Below are positions 35,351-43,012 of a DNA stretch of 64,000 bases, in pieces. This DNA comes from Streptomyces gilvus (GTDB lineage Bacteria > Actinomycetota > Actinomycetes > Streptomycetales > Streptomycetaceae), in NCBI RefSeq assembly GCF_022513565.1, contig NZ_JAKWBE010000010.1, positions 186,001-250,000 of the forward strand, given 5' to 3'. How positions within the stretch are numbered: position 1 is the stretch's first letter; every line of letters begins with the position of its first letter. Below the pieces are notes generated by a model. It worked only from the letters and a program-made list of their open reading frames with translations, searched no databases and was not told where the DNA came from. Position numbers and translations under genes: made by a program.

Positions 35351-35844
35351 CGGTGCTGGCCCGGCGTGTAGTGGCCCGGCGCCATCCGGGTGGTCACGCC
35401 GAACCGGTTCCATGCGTTGATCACGGTGATCGCGGCGATCAGCTGCGCCAGTTCGGCCTCCTCGAAGTGCTTGGCCGCGTGGTCGTACACCTCGTCGGGC
35501 ACGAACCCGTCGGTCAGGACGGTGATCGCCTCGGTCAGCTCGATCGCCGCGAGCTCCTTCTCCGTGTAGAAGTGCTTCGACTCCTCCCAGGCGCTCAGCT
35601 GGACGATCCGCTCCGCGCTCTCGCCGGCCGTGAGGGCGTCCTTGGTGTGCATGTCCAGGCAGAAGGCGCAGTGGTTGATCTGCGAGGCCCGGATCTTCAC
35701 CAGCTCGTACAAGGTCGGGTCCAGGCCCTGCCTGGCGGCGGTCTCGAGGCGGAGCATCGCCTTGTAGACCTCGGGCGCGTGCTGGGCCCAGCGCAGCCGG
35801 GCGGGCCGCTCGGGCGCGTACTCGGTGGTCTCCTGTGTGGTCAT
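35347..35844 (-). CDS. AhpD-like carboxymuconolactone decarboxylase family protein
   Basis: A 165-residue protein and first gene of the three-gene leftward operon. The active-site stretch I-R-A-S-Q-I-N-H-C-A-F-C-L-D-M-H is nearly identical to the other two copies, and I-N-A-W-N-R-F is typical of the C-terminal helix. It is divergent from the MocR gene with 47 bp between the starts, so that regulator probably controls it. Confidence 0.88.
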   Translation of the reverse strand: MTTQETTEYAPERPARLRWAQHAPEVYKAMLRLETAARQGLDPTLYELVKIRASQINHCAFCLDMHTKDALTAGESAERIVQLSAWEESKHFYTEKELAAIELTEAITVLTDGFVPDEVYDHAAKHFEEAELAQLIAAITVINAWNRFGVTTRMAPGHYTPGQHR

Positions 35845-35891
35845 GTCCTCGACCCTAGAGGCGAGGCAGCCCAGGGGTATGGTCCATTTCC

Positions 35892-37280
35892 ATGGCGAAA
35901 TCCTGGGCCACTTTGGGCGTCGACCTGCATCTGGAGCCGACGGGAGGGGGCGTGCGCCGGGGCCTGACCGACGCCCTGCGCGAGGCGGTCCGCACCGGCC
36001 GGCTGGCTCCCGGCACCCGGCTGCCCTCCTCCCGCAGCCTCGCCGCCGACCTGGGCGTCGCCCGCAACACGGTCGCCGAGGCCTACGCCGACCTGGTCGC
36101 GGAGGGCTGGCTCACCGCACGGCAGGGCTCCGGCACCCGGGTGGCCGACCGCCCGGTCACCCCGCCCTCCCCGCCGGCGCCCCACCCGCGCGCCCCGAGC
36201 AGCCCCGCCTACGACCTGGTCCCGGGCCTGCCCGACCTCGCCTCCTTCCCCCGTGCCGAATGGCTCAAGGCCGCCCGCCGCGCCCTCGCCGCCGCCCCCC
36301 ACCAGGCCCTGGACTACGGCGACCCGCGCGGCCGCGCCGAACTGCGCACCGCCCTCGCGCACTACCTCGCCCGCGCCCGGGGCGTGCGCGCCGACCCCGA
36401 CCACATCCTGATCTGCTCCGGCATCTCACACGGCCTGCGGATCCTCGCCGCCGTCCTGCGCGCACGCGGCGCCGCCACGGTCGCCGTCGAGTCGTACGGC
36501 CTCTACGTGCACTGGGACCTGCTCGCCGAGGCCGGCCTGCGCACCGTCCCGCTGCTCTTCGACGAACGGGGCACGGATCCGGGGGAGTTGGCGGATCAGG
36601 GGGCCGTCCTGCTCACCCCCGCCCACCAGTTCCCGATGGGCGGCACCCTGCACCGGGACCGGCGGGCGGCCGTCGTCGACTGGGCCCGCCGCACCGGCGG
36701 CCTGGTGATCGAGGACGACTACGACGGCGAGTTCCGCTACGACCGCCAGCCCGTCGGCGCCCTCCAGGGCCTCGACCCCGACCACGTCGTCTACGCCGGC
36801 ACCGCCAGCAAGTCCCTCGCCCCCGGCCTCAGACTGGCCTGGCTGGTCCTGCCCCCGGGATGGCTGCGGGAGGCGGTGAAGGCCAAGGGCGGGGTGGACA
36901 GCTGCGGGGCGCTGGACCAGCTGACCCTCGCCGAGTTCCTCACCTCCGGCGCCTACGACCGCCATGTGCGCGCCGCCCGGCTGCGCTACCGGCGGCGCCG
37001 CGACGCGCTCGTGGCCCAGCTCGCCCGCAGCGCCCCGCAGGTCCGCGCCACCGGCATCGCGGCCGGCCTGCACGTCGTCCTCAGGCTCCCGCCGGGCACC
37101 GAGCAGGAGGCGCTGCGGGCGGCGGCCTGGCAGGGGCTCGCCGTGCACGGGCTGCACCGCTACCAGCACCCCGAGGCGACGGTCGAGCGGCGCGACGCGC
37201 TGGTCGTCGGGTACGGCACACCCCCGGACCACGCCTGGTCGGGGGCGCTGGACGCCCTGTGCGCGGCACTGCCCGAATGA
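35892..37280 (+). CDS. MocR/PdxR-type regulator (GntR HTH plus aminotransferase domain)
   Basis: A 462-residue regulator. Residues 20-80 are a GntR winged helix (L-P-S-S-R-S-L-A-A-D-L-G-V-A-R-N-T-V). Residues 110-460 are a fold-type I aminotransferase domain with the PLP lysine in G-T-A-S-K-S-L-A-P-G, about K307, and Y-G-D-P-R-G. Such proteins sense PLP or an amino compound. ATGGTCCAT at 35880-35888, beside its own start, may be an operator shared with the divergent AhpD operon. Another AhpD-like gene follows 60 bp downstream. Confidence 0.92.
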   Translation: MAKSWATLGVDLHLEPTGGGVRRGLTDALREAVRTGRLAPGTRLPSSRSLAADLGVARNTVAEAYADLVAEGWLTARQGSGTRVADRPVTPPSPPAPHPRAPSSPAYDLVPGLPDLASFPRAEWLKAARRALAAAPHQALDYGDPRGRAELRTALAHYLARARGVRADPDHILICSGISHGLRILAAVLRARGAATVAVESYGLYVHWDLLAEAGLRTVPLLFDERGTDPGELADQGAVLLTPAHQFPMGGTLHRDRRAAVVDWARRTGGLVIEDDYDGEFRYDRQPVGALQGLDPDHVVYAGTASKSLAPGLRLAWLVLPPGWLREAVKAKGGVDSCGALDQLTLAEFLTSGAYDRHVRAARLRYRRRRDALVAQLARSAPQVRATGIAAGLHVVLRLPPGTEQEALRAAAWQGLAVHGLHRYQHPEATVERRDALVVGYGTPPDHAWSGALDALCAALPE

Positions 37281-37281
37281 C

Positions 37282-37323
37282 GCCGCCGTAATTGCCGCAT
37301 TCACCATTCCTGAATACGGCGGC
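37282..37323. promoter_or_regulatory. 9-bp inverted repeat upstream of third AhpD gene
   Basis: GCCGCCGTA (37282-37290) and TACGGCGGC (37315-37323) flank 24 AT-richer bases. The right arm lies 17 bp before the gene's ATG, so a bound protein could block transcription or translation. Confidence 0.45.
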
Positions 37324-37340
37324 CCGGATAGAGTCGTCCC

Positions 37341-37826
37341 ATGAGCAACAGTGACGCGATATCCCGTGTGGCCCTCAAGAAAATCACCCCCGACGTCTCC
37401 AAGGCGATGGGCTCCCTGCACGCCGCCGCCGTTTCCGCGGCCCAGGAAGCCAAGGTCGAACCGGAACTCCTGGAACTGATCAGGATCCGCGCCTCGCAGA
37501 TCAACGGCTGCGCGTTCTGCCTCGACATGCACACCAAGGACGCGCGGGCGGCGGGCGAGACCGAGCAGCGGATCTACGCCCTGAACGCCTGGCGGGAGAC
37601 CCCTTTCTTCACCGAACGCGAGCGCGCCGCACTGGCGTTGACCGAGGCCGTGACCCTGGTCCACGACGGCCGCGTGCCGGACGCCGTCTACGCCGAGGCC
37701 GCCGAGGTCTTCGAGGAGAACCAGATCGCGGCACTCATCTGGGCCGCCACCGTCATCAACGCCTACAACCGCATCGCCATCGCCACGCGGATGGCGCCGG
37801 GCGGTTATCAGCCGGCCAAGAAGTAA
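37341..37826 (+). CDS. AhpD-like carboxymuconolactone decarboxylase family protein
   Basis: A 161-residue third member with R-I-R-A-S-Q-I-N-G-C-A-F-C-L-D-M-H. The glycine before C-A-F-C replaces the histidine found in the other two copies. It has its own promoter region with an inverted repeat after the MocR gene and is followed by a hairpin. It is likely a peroxide or organic-hydroperoxide reductase of the AhpD type. Confidence 0.88.
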   Translation: MSNSDAISRVALKKITPDVSKAMGSLHAAAVSAAQEAKVEPELLELIRIRASQINGCAFCLDMHTKDARAAGETEQRIYALNAWRETPFFTERERAALALTEAVTLVHDGRVPDAVYAEAAEVFEENQIAALIWAATVINAYNRIAIATRMAPGGYQPAKK

Positions 37827-37867
37827 CGTCGGACCGAGGAACAGCACGTGATAAAGGAATGACAGAC

Positions 37868-37898
37868 ACGGGCATCGGCGATATGCGTCGATGCCCGT
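37868..37898. terminator. Hairpin between convergent AhpD and pabC-like genes
   Basis: ACGGGCATCG (37868-37877) pairs exactly with CGATGCCCGT (37889-37898). A pyrimidine-rich stretch follows on the + strand. Confidence 0.78.
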
Positions 37899-37919
37899 AT
37901 TCTGTGCGCTCTTCTCCTT

Positions 37920-38714
37920 CTATTTCTCCGGCAGCGGCTCCATGATGTCGTCCAGCCAGGCCCGCCATTCCGGGGCGTGCGTCGCGGGGGCCGGCTGGAT
38001 CGACCCGCCCGTCCAGTCCGTCACCGGCCGGATCCCGTGGAGGGCGTTGACGAGCCACACCTCGCGGCCGTCCAGTTCCGCCACGGTCCGGGTGCGGTGG
38101 GCGAGCCGGACGCCTTCGCGGTGGGCCCGTTCCTGGATGAGGGCGACGGTGACGCCGGGCAGGACGGGCAGCTGGGGCGGGGGCAGACACAGCGTGTCGT
38201 CCTCCCACCACAGCACGCTGGCCGTGGCCGCCTCCAGCACCGCTCCGGACGGCGCGACGAGCACCGTCTCGTCGGCTCCCTCGCCCGCGGCGCGTCGGCG
38301 GACCCGGGCCAGCTTGTCCAGGTCCGGGCCCTTGCGACGGGGCACCGTCCGCGGGTCGGACTGGCCCGTGGCCCAGACCCGCACCCCGGTCCCGAGCGGC
38401 GGCGAGTGCCGCAGCAGCAGCCGCAACTCCGTGCCGCCCGGAGCGAGTTCGACACGCGGGAACCACTCGCCGGTCCGCGGCAGCGCGTCGGTCATGTCCC
38501 GCCAGAACTCCAGCAACCGCCTCAGCGGCGGCCCGCCGACCTCTCCGCAGGCCCGCAGGAACCGCTCCCGGTGCCGGTCAAAACCGCGCACCCTGCCGTC
38601 CCGCACGAGCCACGAGTCCGCGACGAGCAGCCGCCCTCCCGGCTCGCCCGCCGGTACCAGCCCACCGGCGGGCGTCCACGCCAACAGCCCCTCGGCGATG
38701 ACCGGTTGCGTCAC
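37920..38714 (-). CDS. Class IV aminotransferase, probable aminodeoxychorismate lyase
   Basis: A 264-residue fold-type IV PLP enzyme. The Schiff-base lysine is likely in R-R-K-G-P-D-L-D-K. The C-terminal half has A-P-S-G-A-V-L-E-A-A-T-A-S-V and L-P-G-V-T-V-A-L-I, as in PabC. It is the last gene of the operon that also encodes a PabA-PabB fusion, so releasing pyruvate from aminodeoxychorismate to give p-aminobenzoate is the natural role. The family also includes branched-chain and D-amino acid aminotransferases, so this rests on context. Only 13 bp separate it from the monooxygenase gene. Confidence 0.8.
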   Translation of the reverse strand: MTQPVIAEGLLAWTPAGGLVPAGEPGGRLLVADSWLVRDGRVRGFDRHRERFLRACGEVGGPPLRRLLEFWRDMTDALPRTGEWFPRVELAPGGTELRLLLRHSPPLGTGVRVWATGQSDPRTVPRRKGPDLDKLARVRRRAAGEGADETVLVAPSGAVLEAATASVLWWEDDTLCLPPPQLPVLPGVTVALIQERAHREGVRLAHRTRTVAELDGREVWLVNALHGIRPVTDWTGGSIQPAPATHAPEWRAWLDDIMEPLPEK

Positions 38715-38727
38715 AGCCGCACCTCCC

Positions 38728-39906
38728 TCAGTACTTGCCGCCGGCGACCACCGGGGCTCCGTCGCGCGGCCCGTACGGCGCGTGCTCCAGCCATGCCCCG
38801 CACCACGGCAGCATGGGCGCGAGGACCGCCGCCGCGCGCTGTCTGGCCCGGACGATCCGGCGCCGGGGCCGCAGATGGTCGAGCGCGGTCTGGGCGGCGG
38901 CGCTGTTGAACAGCCCCGCGGCCCGCCGCACGTGTGCGAACTCGCCGACCGCGTCCGCCGTACCCGCCGCGACCGCCTCCGCGGCAGCCGCCGCGTCCGC
39001 GATCCCGCTGTTCATCCCGCGCGCTCCGAACGGCGGGAAGAGGTGCGCCGCCTCACCGACGAGCAGCACCCGCCGGTGCTGATCCGTGAAGGAGGCCGCC
39101 ACCATGCGCAGGAAGCGGTACGTCGACACCCACAGGATCCGTTCGGCGTACCCGTCGCCCACGACCGTCGGCAGCCACCGCCGTACCGCCTCCCGGGTCC
39201 CGAAGTCCTCCTGCGCGTCGTCGTCCCGGCACTGCAGATCGACCTGGAAGCCCCCGGCGAACGGCACCCGCATCACACTGCGCCCGCCGACGCCCGGATG
39301 CTCGTAGTGGAAGACCCGCTCGTACACCGGCTCGGTGTCCTCGGCCTCCGCCACATCGACGACCACATGGAAGCCCTCGCCCCGCTCACCCTCCATGGGG
39401 ATGCCCAGCTCCCGCCGCACGGCCGACCGCGCGCCGTCCGCCGCCACGACGTACCCGCAGCTCCACTCCCGCCCGTCCGCGCAGGTCAGCACCGCCTCGT
39501 CCGGAGTCGTCCGCACGCCCGTGACCCGGGTGCCCCACACGAACTCCACCCCCGCCCGCTCGCAGGCCCCCCGCAGAAAGCGCTCGGTGTCCACCTGGCG
39601 CAGGCTGGTGAAGGGCGGCGGGCCGGACGGGGGCGGGAAGGTGCGGGAGTACACCTCCCGCCCCCGGTACAGGGTCCGTTTCGTCTGCCAGGTACGCCCG
39701 TACGCCGTGATCTCCCCGGCCAGCCCCGGGAGCATCCCGTCGAGCAGCGCGAGCGTCTCGCGGTGCACGAACAGGGCCCGGCTGCCGGGCCGTTCACGGT
39801 CCTCGGCGTCCGCCTCCAGCAGCACGACCGGCAGCCCGCGCGCCCGCAGCCCGAGCGCCGCCGACAGCCCCACGGGACCGGCTCCGACCACCACGACCGG
39901 ATTCAC
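38728..39906 (-). CDS. FAD-dependent aromatic monooxygenase
   Basis: A 392-residue group A flavin hydroxylase. V-V-G-A-G-P-V-G-L-S near residue 5 is the FAD-binding G-x-G-x-x-G. G-A-R-S-A-V-R in the middle is the D-G-type motif region, and V-L-L-V-G-E-A-A-H-L-F-P-P is the second FAD motif. The C-terminal thioredoxin-like domain of phenol hydroxylases is absent. The GTG start overlaps the stop of the upstream ligase gene. In context it could hydroxylate or N-oxygenate a p-aminobenzoate derivative; the substrate is inferred. Confidence 0.85.
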   Translation of the reverse strand: MNPVVVVGAGPVGLSAALGLRARGLPVVLLEADAEDRERPGSRALFVHRETLALLDGMLPGLAGEITAYGRTWQTKRTLYRGREVYSRTFPPPSGPPPFTSLRQVDTERFLRGACERAGVEFVWGTRVTGVRTTPDEAVLTCADGREWSCGYVVAADGARSAVRRELGIPMEGERGEGFHVVVDVAEAEDTEPVYERVFHYEHPGVGGRSVMRVPFAGGFQVDLQCRDDDAQEDFGTREAVRRWLPTVVGDGYAERILWVSTYRFLRMVAASFTDQHRRVLLVGEAAHLFPPFGARGMNSGIADAAAAAEAVAAGTADAVGEFAHVRRAAGLFNSAAAQTALDHLRPRRRIVRARQRAAAVLAPMLPWCGAWLEHAPYGPRDGAPVVAGGKY

Positions 39907-41465
39907 GCGCGTGCGCCCTCCGTCAGCATCCGGCTGATCTCCACCCGCTTGACCTTCCAGGTCGCGGTCATCGGCAGTTCCTCGAACCGCCACTGCCGAG
40001 GCTCGGCCAGCGCCGGCAGATCGGCGGTCGCCTCCCGCCAGCGCTCCGGGTCCAGTGGTCGCTCGCCCCGTACGCACACCACCGGCACCGGCTCCCGGTC
40101 CGCGCCCGGCACGATGACGACCTCACGCAGCTCCTCCAGGCGGTCCATCAGCGCGTCCTCGACCTCCAGATTGCTGTGGACGGAGTCGATCCGGTCGATC
40201 TCCCGGTCGATCAGGTACAGGGCGCCCAGGCGGCTGCGATGCCCCATGTCGCCCATCTCCCACCAGCCGTCGTTCAGCTGCCGGTCGTAGCGGTCCTGCA
40301 TGCCGAGATAGGTGAGGATCCGTCCCCGGGTGCGCGCCTCGATCCGTCCGGGCGTGCCCGGCGCCACGGGCCGTCCGTCGGGCCCGGTGATCCGTACCCG
40401 GGTGAACCCCGGTATCCCGATCCCGACCCGCCGCCCGTCCGCGCGGGCGGCACTGCGCCGGGTGAACCACTGGAAGGCGACCGGCCCGGTCTCGCTCTGC
40501 CCGTACAGCTGGATCAGCCAGGGCGTACGGCGCTTGGAGGCGTCCAGCAGCCGCCGCACCGTGCGCGGATGGATCGCGTCGAACGTCGAGCCGTACGACT
40601 TCACCCGGGACAGGGGCGCGCCCGGTGCGTCCGCCAACTCCTCCCACAGCACGAAGGTGTTGGGGTGGGTCTCGACGATGCCGGGCCGGTGCCGGGTAAG
40701 GAGGGGGCCCACGGTCGCCGGGTCGGGGTCGGTGATCAGCACCAGCGGGCTGCCGAAGTGCAGCAGCACGCCGAGCAGATGGTAGAAGCGCGAGTGCACG
40801 AACGACATGTGCAGCGCGGCCGTCTCGCCGCGCGTCGGCCAGCCCATCGCCTTCTGCGGCACCAGCCGGTTCCACATGGTGTTCGGGCAGTGCACGGCGA
40901 GCTTGGGCAGGCCGGTCGTGCCGGAACTGTGGGTGATGAGCGACGGTTCGCGCGGATGCAGACGCACCGGGGCCGGTCGTTCGGCGCCCGCGTGCTTCTC
41001 CAGGGACTCGGCGCCCGGCGCGTCGTCCACCGACAGCACGCACCGCACGGCCGGTTTCAGCCCCTTCAGCGGCCCCTCCAGCTTGGCCCGGTCGGTGACC
41101 AGCCAGGGCTCGCGCAGCCGCTCGGCCAACTGCCCCACCACCTCGCCCGCCAGCGCCGGGGACAGGAGCACCGGAACCGCCCCTATCCGGGAGATCGCGC
41201 AGGTCAGCAGCACGATGTCGACGTTGTCCGTCTTGTGTACGACCACCTGTTCCGAGGGGCGTACCCCGGCCGCCCACAGCCGGCCCGACAGGTCCTCGAC
41301 GGCGTCCGCGAGCGCCGAGTAGGTGAGGTCGACGCCGAGGGCGGGGTGGGTGTCCAGCGGCCGGTCCAGGGTGACGAAGACGGCGCCGTGCCGGTCGGCC
41401 GCCCGGCGGAACACCTGACCCAGGTAGAACCCCCGGTCGGCGAGCGGTGGTTGCTGCTGTCGCAT
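39903..41465 (-). CDS. Adenylate-forming enzyme (ANL superfamily), second copy
   Basis: A 520-residue acyl-adenylating enzyme. H-S-S-G-T-T-G-L-P-K is the phosphate loop, Q-L-Y-G-Q-S-E-T-G the adenine loop, W-E-M-G-D-M-G-H the ribose-binding aspartate region, and W-K-V-K-R the end where the catalytic lysine lies. The ATG at 41465 is preceded by AAGGGA. It is distinct from the benzoate-CoA-ligase-like neighbour, and no carrier protein is nearby. It could form a CoA thioester, transfer to a distant carrier, or make an amide directly. Confidence 0.85.
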   Translation of the reverse strand: MRQQQPPLADRGFYLGQVFRRAADRHGAVFVTLDRPLDTHPALGVDLTYSALADAVEDLSGRLWAAGVRPSEQVVVHKTDNVDIVLLTCAISRIGAVPVLLSPALAGEVVGQLAERLREPWLVTDRAKLEGPLKGLKPAVRCVLSVDDAPGAESLEKHAGAERPAPVRLHPREPSLITHSSGTTGLPKLAVHCPNTMWNRLVPQKAMGWPTRGETAALHMSFVHSRFYHLLGVLLHFGSPLVLITDPDPATVGPLLTRHRPGIVETHPNTFVLWEELADAPGAPLSRVKSYGSTFDAIHPRTVRRLLDASKRRTPWLIQLYGQSETGPVAFQWFTRRSAARADGRRVGIGIPGFTRVRITGPDGRPVAPGTPGRIEARTRGRILTYLGMQDRYDRQLNDGWWEMGDMGHRSRLGALYLIDREIDRIDSVHSNLEVEDALMDRLEELREVVIVPGADREPVPVVCVRGERPLDPERWREATADLPALAEPRQWRFEELPMTATWKVKRVEISRMLTEGARA

Positions 41466-41488
41466 CTGGACGTTCCCTTCAGTGATGG

Positions 41489-43012
41489 TCACCAGGCGCC
41501 CTGACGGACGAGGTGACGGCGGAGCTTGCCGGTGGGGGTGCGGGGCAGGGACGCCACCAGACTCACGCTGCGGGGCACCTTGAAGGCGGCGAGCCGCTCG
41601 CGCGCCAGGCGCAGGAGGTCGTCCCGCAGGCCGTCGGGGGCGGGCGTGACGGGGACGACGAAGGCACGCAGCCGGCCGGCGCCGGTGCCGTCGGTGACGG
41701 TCACGACCGCGACCTCCTTCACGGCCGGATGGGTGCGCAGCACCGCCTCCACCTCCAGCGGGGAGACGGTGATCCCGCCGACCATCTCCATGTCGTCGGC
41801 GCGGCCCAGGTGCCGGTAGGCGCCGTCCGGTTCGCGCACCGCCCGGTCGTGCGTGGCGAGCCAGCCGCCGACCAGCGTGCGGGCCGTCTCCTCGGGGCGG
41901 TTGAGGTAGCCGGGGGTCACCGTCGGTCCGCGCACCCACAGTTCGCCCTCGGTGCCGTCCGGGACCGGCCGCCCCGCGCGGTCGCGCAGCTCCACCTCGA
42001 AGCCGGGCACGGGACGCCCGACGGTGCCGGGGTGGTTGTGCTCGAAGCCGTTGGCGCAGAAGGCGTGACCGGCCTCGGTGGAGCCGATCTGCTCCAGCAC
42101 CGGCGCCCCGAGCAGCTCGGTGATCCGTTCGCCGAGCCCGTCCGGCAGTCCCTCGCCCGCCGACACCGCGGCCCGCACGGAGGCGAAGCAGGCCTCGTGC
42201 CCGCTGCCCCGGTCGGCGACCAGCGCGGCGTAGGCGGACGGCACGGAGTACAGCAGCGTCACCCGGTGCCGGGCGACCAGCTCGTCCACGGCGGCCGGGG
42301 TCGGACGCCGGTCCACCAGCACGGCGGAGGAGCCGGAGAACAGCGGGAAGACGAACGCGTTGCCGAAGCCGTAGGCGAAGTACAGCTTCGACACCGACAG
42401 GGTGACGTCGTCCCGGTTGATCCGCAGCAGCCGGCGTCCGATGAGGTCGTGGTACGTCTTCGGGTCGCCGTGGGTGTGCACCACGCCCTTGGGACGGCCC
42501 GTCGTACCGGACGTGTACTGCACGTACAACGGTGTCTGCGCGTCGACCGGGTGGGCCGGGGCCGGTCCGGCGGTGGCGCTGAGTGCGAGGAGCTGGTCGG
42601 CGCCGAGCTGCTCCCGGCCGGCGAAGCGGTCCTCCAGGCCCGGTCCGGTCACACACAGCACGGCGTCGGTGTCCGCGGCCATGAACGCGTGGTCGGCGGC
42701 GGGGAGTTCGGGGTTGACCAGGACGGCGACGGCGCCGAGCCGGGCGGTGGCGAGGAACGCCGTCACCCAGGCGATCCCGTCGGGCAGTGCCATCACCACC
42801 CGGTCCCCGGGCCGCACCCCGTGCCCGTCGAGCACGGTCGCCGCCTTCGCCGCCAGGGCGTGCACCTGGCCGTGGGTCCACACCCGGTGCCCCTGGTGGA
42901 AGGCGGGCCGGTCGGTCCAGCCCCGCCACTCGGCGAGCCCCGCGAGCTGCGCGGCGAGATTGCCCGGCGCGTCGGAGTCGGCGGGGGCCAGCGTGCTCTG
43001 CGGAGTCGTCAT
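41489..43012 (-). CDS. Benzoate-CoA ligase-like adenylate-forming enzyme
   Basis: A 507-residue enzyme. Y-T-S-G-T-T-G-R-P-K-G-V-V-H-T-H and the following K-L-Y-F-A-Y-G-F-G-N-A-F are the signature of the benzoate/4-hydroxybenzoate-CoA ligase branch. I-G-S-T-E-A and T-P-T-G-K-L-R-R supply the other core motifs. Beside p-aminobenzoate synthesis genes it most likely activates p-aminobenzoate or a derivative as a CoA ester. The ATG overlaps the PabAB stop (ATGA), which keeps synthesis and activation stoichiometric. Confidence 0.88.
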   Translation of the reverse strand: MTTPQSTLAPADSDAPGNLAAQLAGLAEWRGWTDRPAFHQGHRVWTHGQVHALAAKAATVLDGHGVRPGDRVVMALPDGIAWVTAFLATARLGAVAVLVNPELPAADHAFMAADTDAVLCVTGPGLEDRFAGREQLGADQLLALSATAGPAPAHPVDAQTPLYVQYTSGTTGRPKGVVHTHGDPKTYHDLIGRRLLRINRDDVTLSVSKLYFAYGFGNAFVFPLFSGSSAVLVDRRPTPAAVDELVARHRVTLLYSVPSAYAALVADRGSGHEACFASVRAAVSAGEGLPDGLGERITELLGAPVLEQIGSTEAGHAFCANGFEHNHPGTVGRPVPGFEVELRDRAGRPVPDGTEGELWVRGPTVTPGYLNRPEETARTLVGGWLATHDRAVREPDGAYRHLGRADDMEMVGGITVSPLEVEAVLRTHPAVKEVAVVTVTDGTGAGRLRAFVVPVTPAPDGLRDDLLRLARERLAAFKVPRSVSLVASLPRTPTGKLRRHLVRQGAW

